The position numbers were made by a program, and so were the translations under genes. Shown piece by piece: positions 44,667-52,001 of a stretch of 64,000 nucleotides of DNA; the first letter of the stretch is position 1; every line of letters begins with the position of its first letter. The DNA is from an uncultured Alphaproteobacteria bacterium (GTDB lineage: Bacteria > Pseudomonadota > Alphaproteobacteria > CAAGCB01 > CAG-977). The DNA is taken from positions 1 to 64,000 of the forward strand of contig CAKQWA010000011.1 in assembly GCA_934277945.1 (NCBI GenBank). Reading direction: 5' to 3'. The notes below the pieces were generated by a model, which saw only the letters and a program-made list of their open reading frames with translations, searched no databases and was not told the DNA's origin.

Positions 44667-44677
44667 GGAGTACGATT

Positions 44678-45211
44678 ATGGAACTTAAAGGAAGCAAAAC
44701 GGAACAAAATCTGATGACGGCTTTTGCGGGCGAATCCCAAGCCAGAAACAAATACACCTATTTTGCGGGCGTCGCGAAAAAAGAGGGCTATGAACAGATT
44801 GCCGCTTTGTTCACGAAAACCGCCGACAACGAAAAGGAACACGCGAAAATGTGGTTCAAGGAATTGGGCGAACTGGGCGACACCGCGCACAATCTGCTGA
44901 AAGCCGCCGAGGGTGAAAATTACGAATGGACGGATATGTACGACACGTTCGCGAAAGAGGCGGAAGCCGAGGGATTTAAAGCGATCGCCGCGAAATTCCG
45001 CGCCGTTGCCGCCATTGAAAAAGCCCACGAAGAACGCTATCGCGCTTTGCTGAAAAACGTCGAAATGCAGAAAGTGTTTGAAAAATCGGAAGAAACGATG
45101 TGGGAATGCCGCAACTGCGGACATTTGGTCATGGGTAAAAAAGCCCCGCAAGTCTGCCCCGTGTGCGCGCATCCGCAAAGTTATTTTGAAGTGCGCAAGG
45201 AAAATTACTGA
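44678..45211 (+). CDS. rbr: Rubrerythrin
   Basis: The 177-aa protein reduces hydrogen peroxide in anaerobes. The N-terminal ferritin-like diiron domain has FAGESQARNKYTYF and a helix with DNEKEHAKMW; a second set follows with AAIEKAHEERY. The C-terminal rubredoxin-like domain has WECRNCGHLV and CPVCAHPQSYFEV (two CxxC pairs). AAGGAG lies 7 nt before the ATG. It is in an operon with the PerR-like gene and followed by a strong terminator. Confidence 0.95.
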   Translation: MELKGSKTEQNLMTAFAGESQARNKYTYFAGVAKKEGYEQIAALFTKTADNEKEHAKMWFKELGELGDTAHNLLKAAEGENYEWTDMYDTFAKEAEAEGFKAIAAKFRAVAAIEKAHEERYRALLKNVEMQKVFEKSEETMWECRNCGHLVMGKKAPQVCPVCAHPQSYFEVRKENY

Positions 45212-45231
45212 TTTTCAGCATCGTGAAATCG

Positions 45232-45261
45232 GGCGGGAGATGTGCATTTCCCGCCTTTTTT
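45232..45261 (+). terminator. Terminator of the perR-rbr unit
   Basis: The arms GGCGGGA and TCCCGCC end in six T residues, 20 nt after the rbr stop. Confidence 0.85.
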
Positions 45262-45301
45262 GTGCCCGTAAAAATAATTTGCGCGAAAATTCAAATTTGT
45301 C

Positions 45302-45330
45302 TTGTGTTTTGAAAACGAATCAGATATACA
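45302..45330 (+). promoter_or_regulatory. Promoter of tRNA-Ser
   Basis: TTGTGT (45302-45307), 17 nt and TATACA (45325-45330) lie 13 nt before the tRNA. Confidence 0.6.
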
Positions 45331-45343
45331 GTCTTTTGAACGC

Positions 45344-45434
45344 GGATAGGTGGCCGAGCGGTCGAAGGCGCACGCCTGGAAAGTGTGTAGGGGTCTAAAG
45401 CCTCTCGCGAGTTCGAATCTCGCCCTATCCGCCA
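45344..45434 (+). tRNA. tRNA-Ser (GGA)
   Basis: The acceptor arms GGATAGG/CCTATCC pair, with discriminator G and encoded CCA. The anticodon loop CTGGAAA carries GGA. A long variable arm (class II) accounts for the 91-nt length. Confidence 0.95.
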
Positions 45435-45440
45435 TTTTTT

Positions 45441-45467
45441 AAACTCCCGAAAGGGAGGTTTTTTTTT
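45441..45467 (+). terminator. Terminator after tRNA-Ser
   Basis: The arms CTCCC and GGGAG form a tight hairpin with loop GAAA, followed by nine T residues. Confidence 0.75.
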
Positions 45468-45769
45468 GCGTGGAATCAAACACAGCAGAAGCGCGGCGCG
45501 GGCGGGCGGAACGCAGGCAAATATCAGCAAAAAACACGGGCGGCGCGAACGAGCGTGGACAAGCAAAAGCGGCGCGCTCAAAAGAGGTGGGCGGTTCTCG
45601 GCGCACATACAAAGCAAGCGCGAACGGAACGGCAAAAGCGGCGCGGCGCAGGCGGTGCAGGCGGTGCGGCAAAATGAGCGTCGTGCGGGCGCAAATGCGG
45701 CGGTTGTGCGGACAACGCGCGTCCAAGACAAAAGCAACGTTGACGGCGCGCGGTAAACGGGTGCGCAGA
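45468..45769. other. Gene-free purine-rich stretch
   Basis: The plus strand is A/G-rich with recurring AAAAGCGGCGCG and GGCGGTGC phrases. Overlapping open frames on both strands encode only Arg/Ala-rich or Cys/Leu-rich strings without ribosome binding sites. I see no RNA gene or family match. Confidence 0.5.
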
Positions 45770-45773
45770 CGAA

Positions 45774-45797
45774 AACGGAGCGGTTTCCCGCTCCGTT
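45774..45797 (-). terminator. Terminator of the ECF sigma operon
   Basis: The arms AACGGAGCGG and CCGCTCCGTT (10 bp, loop TTTC) lie 10 nt past the end of the sensor gene, with a short T tail on the minus strand. Confidence 0.7.
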
Positions 45798-45806
45798 CGC
45801 TTTTGA

Positions 45807-46733
45807 TTATTCCGCTTTTTCGGGAATGTGCCGTCCCGACTGTTTGCGGCGCGCCTTATTGTATTGAATGACGCGTTCGTGCGCTTCCATGCGTCTTTTC
45901 TGTGCCGGCGACACATTTTCCGCCCGTTCCGGTTCGGGCATGGCGACGGGCGCGGGACGCGGTTCGTCGAAAAGAGCGACGGGTTCGGGACGCGGTTCTT
46001 CCGGAAGAACGCTTGGCGCGGGTTCGTCAACGGGCGTCGCTTCTTCAATGACGACCGCTTCGACAACGACGGGACGCGACGGTTGCGGCATCGGCAGAGT
46101 TACGAATTCCGGCTTTTTCTGCGGCGGCAAATCGTACAAATCGTAATCGCTTCCCACTTCCCGCACGGGTTCGCGCGCTTCAAATTCCGGCTTCATTTCG
46201 GGCGGCATGGCAGGCGCGTCGAAAGCGGGCGGCGGCGGCAAGCGGCGTTCGTCGAAACGGCGCGGCTCGAATTTCTTGCGCTTTCCGTCTTTTTCGCGGT
46301 GCTTTTTATCCATTTGTTTCGCAAATTCGGCGCGTTCCTGCGGATTCATCGCCTTGACGGTTTCCAGCAGCATTTCCTGCATTTTCGCGTCGATCTGCGC
46401 CCGCGTTTCAGAAGCGTTCTTCAAAGCGGCGCGCAAGCGTTCCTCGCTGAAATCCTTGGCGCGAATCGCTTCGCCGATTTCCTTGCCCGATTTTTCAAAC
46501 TGCTTGCGGTATTGACGCATCACGTCCTTGTTTTTCTTGAAAAACTTTTCCAATCCGCCTTTTCGAGCGTGCTTTTGAAAATCGCGTTCGATAGGCATAT
46601 GGCGGCGTTCGGGAAAAGCCTGCCGTTCGGCGCGCGGGCAAGGTCTTGTCAGGCGCGCGGTTTCAAATCCGATGAAAAAGCAGTTCACGGCAACGGAAGC
46701 CGCCAACGCTATCAAAAGTTTTTTCGTATCCAT
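45807..46733 (-). CDS. Periplasmic metal-sensor-like protein of an ECF sigma operon
   Basis: The 308-aa protein has one N-terminal transmembrane anchor (residues 5-24). A helical, charged domain (to about 160) follows, with RKGGLEKFFKKNKDVMRQYR and EMLLETVKAMNPQERAEFAK, matching the heavy-metal-resistance/CnrX-type periplasmic sensor fold. The C-terminal half is a long Pro/Glu/Val-rich low-complexity tail. Such proteins often sit with an ECF sigma and a membrane anti-sigma, as here. The ATG at 46733 follows the anti-sigma stop by one base, and GGAG lies 7 nt upstream. Its ligand, metal or envelope stress, is not known. Confidence 0.72.
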   Translation of the reverse strand: MDTKKLLIALAASVAVNCFFIGFETARLTRPCPRAERQAFPERRHMPIERDFQKHARKGGLEKFFKKNKDVMRQYRKQFEKSGKEIGEAIRAKDFSEERLRAALKNASETRAQIDAKMQEMLLETVKAMNPQERAEFAKQMDKKHREKDGKRKKFEPRRFDERRLPPPPAFDAPAMPPEMKPEFEAREPVREVGSDYDLYDLPPQKKPEFVTLPMPQPSRPVVVEAVVIEEATPVDEPAPSVLPEEPRPEPVALFDEPRPAPVAMPEPERAENVSPAQKRRMEAHERVIQYNKARRKQSGRHIPEKAE

Positions 46734-46734
46734 G

Positions 46735-47016
46735 TCACAACTCCACATTGTAAGGGGTGGTATCCAAAAAATCCGTCAGGTAGGCGTTCAAAGAGTCGGC
46801 GGATCCGGCGTCCTGCGCCGACGCCGCACCCGCGTAAAATCCGCCGAGCGCCGTCAGCAAGGCGAAAACCGCCGCGATGCGACCGAAAACGACAAAGAAG
46901 CGGTCGGCCGCGTTCGCCTTGACGTACGCGCAGATGTGCGCCGCGTCCAAAGGACATTCGGGCGCGGTCAGCGCGTTCAGGCACAAATTCAATTCGTTTT
47001 CATTCAAGTCCGTCAT
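46735..47016 (-). CDS. Small membrane anti-sigma-like protein
   Basis: The 93-aa protein has a roughly 40-residue cytoplasmic N-terminus with several Cys (NLCLNALTAPECPLDAAHIC), one transmembrane helix (about residues 43-65) and a short periplasmic tail. Size, topology and ATGA overlap with the sigma gene fit an anti-sigma factor. No ZAS zinc motif is present. No sequence family was recognised, so the role rests on position and topology. Confidence 0.65.
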   Translation of the reverse strand: MTDLNENELNLCLNALTAPECPLDAAHICAYVKANAADRFFVVFGRIAAVFALLTALGGFYAGAASAQDAGSADSLNAYLTDFLDTTPYNVEL

Positions 47017-47573
47017 GACGATAACTCCTTTTTCAAAGGCGCAAGCGCGCTTTTCAGCGTCTGCCGCGCGCGGAACAGCAGCATTTCCACCGCCGTTTGC
47101 GACAAATTCATCACCTGCGCCGCCTGCTTCGCCGTCAATTCTTCGTAATAGCACAGCGTCAACGCTTCGCGTTGACGGGCGGGCAATTTCGCCAAAGCCG
47201 CCGCCACCGCGCCGGAAAGCGATTGCCGTTCGCCCTCTTGTTCAAGAGAATGTTCGTCCGCCACTTCTTCAAGCGGAAAATCGCTCTGCCCGAACGGCTT
47301 TTTTCGCCGCCGCATATCCAGAAATCCGTTATAGACAATCGCGTACAGCCAAGTTGAAAAAGCGGCTTTCGGATCGAATTTCGACGCGAAACGCCAGATT
47401 TTCAAAAACGTTTCTTGCGTCAAATCCTCGGCGTCGCTTGCGTTCAAGCTCAACCGCCAAGCGAAAGCGAACACCTTGCGATGATAGCGTTTTGTCAGTT
47501 CCTCAAAGGCTTCGCCGTCCTTTTTCGCAACTTTCACCGTCAATTCGGCGTCGGTCAAGTCTGTTGTGTTCAT
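47013..47573 (-). CDS. ECF-type sigma-70 family factor
   Basis: The 186-aa protein has region 2 (RKVFAFAWRLSLNASDAEDL, then QETFLKIWRF) and region 4 (LPARQREALTLCYYEELTAK, then a helix-turn-helix near AAQVMNLSQTAVEML). It lacks regions 1 and 3, as group IV sigma factors do. It heads a three-gene operon with the anti-sigma-like gene (ATGA overlap) and the periplasmic sensor. The promoter carries a 12-bp inverted repeat, which suggests control by the sigma itself or another regulator. Confidence 0.9.
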   Translation of the reverse strand: MNTTDLTDAELTVKVAKKDGEAFEELTKRYHRKVFAFAWRLSLNASDAEDLTQETFLKIWRFASKFDPKAAFSTWLYAIVYNGFLDMRRRKKPFGQSDFPLEEVADEHSLEQEGERQSLSGAVAAALAKLPARQREALTLCYYEELTAKQAAQVMNLSQTAVEMLLFRARQTLKSALAPLKKELSS

Positions 47574-47587
47574 GTCAAAAGTCTTCC

Positions 47588-47624
47588 TGCATTGCGGATA
47601 ACAGTATAACGCATCCGCAATGCA
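47588..47624 (-). promoter_or_regulatory. Inverted repeat around the -10 region of the ECF sigma promoter
   Basis: Perfect 12-bp arms TGCATTGCGGAT (47588-47599) and ATCCGCAATGCA (47613-47624) flank a 13-nt centre that contains TATACT on the minus strand (47608-47603). Since the arms straddle the -10 element, the structure is more likely a protein-binding operator than an RNA hairpin. Confidence 0.6.
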
Positions 47625-47658
47625 AAAACTTTCGCAAAATTTTCAATTTTTTTGAATT

Positions 47659-48648
47659 TTAGTCGACGCGCCCGTCGAAATACAAATCGTAGGCGTTCTG
47701 GAAGAACAGTCTGTGGATGAGTTCTTCGGCGTCGTTTTCGTCAAAAGAGGCGCGAATGGCGCACTTCACGTCGCTGACGCGCTCGGCGTAATAGGACGGA
47801 TCGCCGAACGGTCCCAAGGGAATGTCCGTGCCCCACAGCAGACGCGTGACCAGTTCTTCGTCCGCTTCTTTCAAAATGCGCACGATGACGTCGGGGGACA
47901 GCCACGACACGTCCGCGAACAGATTCGCCGTGCCGGAAGCCACCGCCGCCTGCAAAATGCCGAACGCGCGGAAGTGGTTCCAATCGTCGCCCATGCCCAA
48001 ATGCGCCATGACGACGGGAACGTCGGGGAATTTCATCGCCGTTTCATAGATGTACAAAGGATCCGACCAGTTGTCCTGCGAATGAAACAGCACGGGCATA
48101 TTGTACTGTTGCGCGACTTCCATGTACGGTTCGTACAGCGGGTCGTTCGCATTCAAAAGCAAGGTGTTCGGATGCAGTTTGATGCCGAAAATCTCGTCAT
48201 AATGCGCGTCCAGCAAAGCGGCGAGTTTCGACGCGTCCCCGTGACCGGGCTGACCGACGATCATCGCTTTGAATTTCGGATTCTGGCGGCAGATTTCCAA
48301 CATATTTTCATTGGCTTCGATTTCGTCTTCCGTCGGCGTGGAATCGGGCAATGTGTCAATGGCGTTCATGTTCGACACCAGCACATAAACGACTTCGTCA
48401 AGTTCCGTTTCGTCTTCGGACACGGCGACCTCGAACGGTTCGTCAAACGCCTCCTGCAACACTTCTTCGGTAAAATCGACGTTGTCCGCGCTCCAATGAC
48501 CGATGTGCGAATGCACGTCTATAATCGGGCAGGCTTCGTTTTCTTCGTCGCCGTCCTCGTCCTGTTCCTGCGCTTCGTCAAAAATTTCTTCGCCGAAATC
48601 TTCGTCTTCGCGGTTGTTTTCATCTGTCGTTTCGTCTTGTTCGCTCAT
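47659..48648 (-). CDS. Amidohydrolase-family (Amidohydro_2) protein with acidic N-terminus
   Basis: The 329-aa protein begins with about 40 residues dominated by Asp and Glu, an unusual extension. The TIM-barrel metal hydrolase fold follows: IIDVHSHIG (HxH), IKLHPN, PVLFHSQDN, PVVMAHLGMG and WGTDIPLG, a typical Amidohydro_2 metal-ligand series. The substrate is unknown. The ATG at 48648 has AAGGTGG 6 nt upstream. Confidence 0.85.
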   Translation of the reverse strand: MSEQDETTDENNREDEDFGEEIFDEAQEQDEDGDEENEACPIIDVHSHIGHWSADNVDFTEEVLQEAFDEPFEVAVSEDETELDEVVYVLVSNMNAIDTLPDSTPTEDEIEANENMLEICRQNPKFKAMIVGQPGHGDASKLAALLDAHYDEIFGIKLHPNTLLLNANDPLYEPYMEVAQQYNMPVLFHSQDNWSDPLYIYETAMKFPDVPVVMAHLGMGDDWNHFRAFGILQAAVASGTANLFADVSWLSPDVIVRILKEADEELVTRLLWGTDIPLGPFGDPSYYAERVSDVKCAIRASFDENDAEELIHRLFFQNAYDLYFDGRVD

Positions 48649-48723
48649 CGTTTTCCACCTTTTCAAACTTGCTTTTAAGGCTTGTTATATAGGCGTTTTT
48701 CCTCGGCGAATCAATAGAAAAAC

Positions 48724-49854
48724 TTACGATTTCCCCGTTTTTTTCAACGCGATTTCCGGCACTTTGTGAAGCATGCCGCCGCACATGGAGTGAGGCACGC
48801 CGGTCGTCGCGGGAAAAGACAGGGGCAGACCGAACAGACTGCGCACCGCCAGAAACGCGATGCCCTGCGCTTCCAGCAAATCGACGTCCCACTTCATTTC
48901 GGAAGCGACGCACACGTTTGCTTTCAACCCCTGTTTAATCAGGCGCACAAGCGTCGGATTGTTCGCCCCGCCGCCGCACAAAATCCATTTTTTCGGCGCG
49001 GAGGGGAAAAATTGCGCGCTCTGCACCGCCGCCGCCGCGCTGAACGCCGTCAACGTCGCCGCGCCGTCCGCCGCGCTTGCCCCGTCCAGATGCTCAAAAG
49101 CCCAGTCGAAATCGCTTCTGTCGGCGGATTTCGGCGGTTTTTTCTTAAAATAACTTTTACGCATCAACGCGGAAACGATTTTTTCGTCCGCTTCGCCCGA
49201 CGCCGCCAGATTGCCGTCGAAATCGAAATTCATGCCGCATTTGCGCATACACCATTCGTCTATAAGCACGTTTCCGGGTCCCGTGTCGAAAGCGGTCATC
49301 TCCCCGTTTTCGCCGATCCACGTCACGTTCGCCACGCCGCCGATGTTCAGCACCGCGACGGGCTTTTCGACTTTCGCCGTCAAAGCCGCGTGATACGACG
49401 TCAGCAAAGGTCCCCCCTGCCCGCCGTTCTGCATATCCGCCGTGTGAAAACGGTTGACGACGGGAATTCCGGTCTGCTTCGCCAGCAAATCGCCGTCGCC
49501 GATCTGCACAATAATGTGTTCGTCGGGGCGGTTGTAAATCGTCTGACCGTGAAAGCCGATGATGTCGACGTCGTGCGCGTCGATTCCCGCGCTGTCAAGC
49601 AGTTCTTCAACGACCTGCGCGTGAAACAGCGTCATTTTGCGTTCGACCTCTTTGACCCGTTCGCCGTCAAGTTGCGCCTGATCGCCCATGACGGACTTCA
49701 ATTCCGCGCGCATATCCATATCGTACGGGCGGCACAATCCCGCGCCTTTTTCAAAAATGTCGACCCCGTCGGTCACCAAAAGCGCCGCGTCCACGCCGTC
49801 AAGCGACGTCCCGCTCATCAATCCCAACGCCGTCAGCGGTCTGATAGGCTCCAT
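48724..49854 (-). CDS. anmK: Anhydro-N-acetylmuramic acid kinase
   Basis: The 376-aa kinase converts 1,6-anhydro-MurNAc to MurNAc-6-phosphate in peptidoglycan recycling. The phosphate loop is LMSGTSLDGVD, followed by GFHGQTIYN, NIGGVANVTW, AFDTGPGNVLIDEW and the C-terminal CGGGANNPTL. GAGGA lies 9 nt before the ATG. Other cell-wall genes in the window include the D-Ala-D-Ala dipeptidase and the LysM/M23 lipoprotein. Confidence 0.95.
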   Translation of the reverse strand: MEPIRPLTALGLMSGTSLDGVDAALLVTDGVDIFEKGAGLCRPYDMDMRAELKSVMGDQAQLDGERVKEVERKMTLFHAQVVEELLDSAGIDAHDVDIIGFHGQTIYNRPDEHIIVQIGDGDLLAKQTGIPVVNRFHTADMQNGGQGGPLLTSYHAALTAKVEKPVAVLNIGGVANVTWIGENGEMTAFDTGPGNVLIDEWCMRKCGMNFDFDGNLAASGEADEKIVSALMRKSYFKKKPPKSADRSDFDWAFEHLDGASAADGAATLTAFSAAAAVQSAQFFPSAPKKWILCGGGANNPTLVRLIKQGLKANVCVASEMKWDVDLLEAQGIAFLAVRSLFGLPLSFPATTGVPHSMCGGMLHKVPEIALKKTGKS

Positions 49855-49868
49855 ACGGTCAATTCCTC

Positions 49869-49897
49869 TTGTCTTTAATTATAATTGCGACTATAAA
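49869..49897 (+). promoter_or_regulatory. Promoter of tyrS
   Basis: TTGTCT (49869-49874), 17 nt and TATAAA (49892-49897) lie about 50 nt before the tyrS start. Confidence 0.6.
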
Positions 49898-49947
49898 TTT
49901 AATCCTGACTCAAATAGTTTAAAAAATTCCAAACGGGAAATTGAACG

Positions 49948-51210
49948 ATGGCTTTTAAATCAGAATTTTTGAACATCATCACCGAACGCGGCTTTTACAA
50001 TCAATGCACGAACGAGGAAGGCTTTGATTCCTATCTTGCCGAATGTGAGAAAAAGGGCGAACCCGCCGTCGCGTATTGCGGTTCCGACCCCACAGGCGAC
50101 AGTCTGCACGTCGGACACATCGTGCCGATTATGATGTTGCGCTGGTTTCAAAAATGCGGTCACAAGCCAATTATGCTGGTCGGCGGCGCGACGTCGCGCA
50201 TCGGCGACCCGTCGGGAAAGGACAAACTGCGCCCGTTCATGACCGAGGAAACCATCGCTCACAACATCGACGGGCTGAAAACGTCGTACATGAAATTCCT
50301 GCGCTTTGACGATTCAAAAAACGGCGCGATTATCGTGGATAATTACGACTGGTTCAAAGACATCAATTATCTGGCGTTTCTGCGCGACGTCGGCACTTAC
50401 TATTCCGTCAACCGCATGCTGACCATGGAAAGCGTCAAATCGCGCCTTGACCGCGAACAGCAGATGTCGTTTTTGGAATTCAATTACCAGTTGCTGCAAG
50501 GGTACGATTTCTGCGAACTGTACCTGAAATACGGCTGCCGCGCGCAAATCGCGGGGGCGGATCAGTGGGGCAACATCACGTCCGGCACGGAATTGGGCAG
50601 ACGGCGGCACAACGTCGAACTGTTCGGCTTCACCGCGCCGCTGATTACGGACGCGAACGGCAAGAAAATGGGCAAATCCGAAGGCAACGCCGTGTGGATC
50701 AACGACGAAAAACTGTCGTCCTACGACTACTACCAATATTTCCGCAACGTTTTGGACGCGGACGTCGGCAAATGCCTGCGCGCGTTCACCGAACTGCCGA
50801 TGGACGAAGTGCACCGCTTGGAGTCGCTGAAAGATTCCGAAATCAACGAAGCCAAGAAAATCTTGGCGTTCGAGGCGACGAAAATCTGCCGCGGGGAAGC
50901 CGAAGCGCAAAAAGCCGCCGAAACCGCCCGTCAGACGTTTGAAGCCAAAACGACGGACGGCGATTTGCCGTTCATTTCCGTCAGCGCGGCGGATTTGGAA
51001 AGCACGCCGATTGTCGACGCGTTCGTGCAGGCGGGCTTGACCGCTTCCAAAGGCGAAGCGCGCCGCCTGATTGCCCAAAACGGCGCGAAAATGAACGACG
51101 CCGCGATTGCCGACGCGACGGCGAAATTCACCGCCGCCGACGTTAAAAACGGCGTGATTAAACTGTCCGCCGGTAAGAAAAAGCACGCTTTGGTCAAAGT
51201 CGATGGCTGA
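49948..51210 (+). CDS. tyrS: Tyrosyl-tRNA synthetase
   Basis: The 420-aa class I synthetase has the HIGH-type motif in GSDPTGDSLHVGHIVP, the Tyr-binding YDFCELYLKYGC and GADQWGNITSG, and KKMGKSEGN as the KMSKS motif. The C-terminal S4-like domain has GLTASKGEARRLIAQNG. The KMGKS form and full S4 domain are usual for bacterial TyrS. Its stop lies inside the next gene (8-nt overlap). Confidence 0.95.
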   Translation: MAFKSEFLNIITERGFYNQCTNEEGFDSYLAECEKKGEPAVAYCGSDPTGDSLHVGHIVPIMMLRWFQKCGHKPIMLVGGATSRIGDPSGKDKLRPFMTEETIAHNIDGLKTSYMKFLRFDDSKNGAIIVDNYDWFKDINYLAFLRDVGTYYSVNRMLTMESVKSRLDREQQMSFLEFNYQLLQGYDFCELYLKYGCRAQIAGADQWGNITSGTELGRRRHNVELFGFTAPLITDANGKKMGKSEGNAVWINDEKLSSYDYYQYFRNVLDADVGKCLRAFTELPMDEVHRLESLKDSEINEAKKILAFEATKICRGEAEAQKAAETARQTFEAKTTDGDLPFISVSAADLESTPIVDAFVQAGLTASKGEARRLIAQNGAKMNDAAIADATAKFTAADVKNGVIKLSAGKKKHALVKVDG

Positions 51211-51976
51211 CAATCTGTCGCGCTACAACGCGCTTGCGTGGGACAAAAAAGTGCAGGAGGGTTGGGAATGGACGGTTCCCAACTCCGCCGAAGCCGTCAA
51301 CGCCGCGCGAAACGGCGATTTTGAAATCTATCTGACGCCGAAAAAGCCCGTGCCGCGCGACTGGTACGGCGACGTCAGGGGCAAACGCATTTTAGGTTTG
51401 GCGTGCGGCGGCGGTCAGCAATGTCCGTTATTGGCGGCGGCGGGCGGCGTCGTCACCGTATTCGACAATTCCAAAGCGCAACTGAATCAAGACCGCGCGG
51501 TCGCCGAGCGCGACGGGCTGGAAATGTCGTTCGTGCAGGGCGATATGCGCGATTTGTCCTGCTTTGAAAACGAGAGTTTCGATTTGATCGTGCATCCCGT
51601 GTCGAACACCTATGTCGACGACCCGCGCCCCGTTTGGAAAGAGGCGTTTCGCGTTTTGCGCAAAGGCGGCGCGCTGATTTCGGGCATGACGAATCCGCTG
51701 ATTTATCTGTTTGACAATTTAAAGGACGACCACAAAACGCTGACCTACAAACTGCCCTACGCCGACCGCGACGATTTGCCGGAGGACGAATTGAAACGCC
51801 TGATCGACAACGGCGACCCGCTGGAATTTTCGCACACGCTTCAAACGCAACTCGGCGGGCAGACGGAAGCGGGATTTGTCATCGCCGGATTTTTTGAAGA
51901 CAACGACCCGTCGTTTGAAAACGCCGTCGCGCACTACTGCGACACCTATTTCGCGACGAAATCGCTTAAACTTTAA
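51203..51976 (+). CDS. Class I SAM-dependent methyltransferase
   Basis: The 257-aa protein has SAM motif I as ILGLACGGGQQCPLLAA, motif II VTVFDNS, and FDLIVHPVSNTYVDD with the catalytic-loop position; VLRKGGALISGMTNP is motif VI-like. The target is unknown. The start overlaps tyrS by 8 nt, so it is co-translated. It is convergent with ligA and has no obvious terminator of its own. Confidence 0.87.
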   Translation: MADNLSRYNALAWDKKVQEGWEWTVPNSAEAVNAARNGDFEIYLTPKKPVPRDWYGDVRGKRILGLACGGGQQCPLLAAAGGVVTVFDNSKAQLNQDRAVAERDGLEMSFVQGDMRDLSCFENESFDLIVHPVSNTYVDDPRPVWKEAFRVLRKGGALISGMTNPLIYLFDNLKDDHKTLTYKLPYADRDDLPEDELKRLIDNGDPLEFSHTLQTQLGGQTEAGFVIAGFFEDNDPSFENAVAHYCDTYFATKSLKL

Positions 51977-52001
51977 GCGTCAAATTCCACGCCCGCCCGC
52001 A

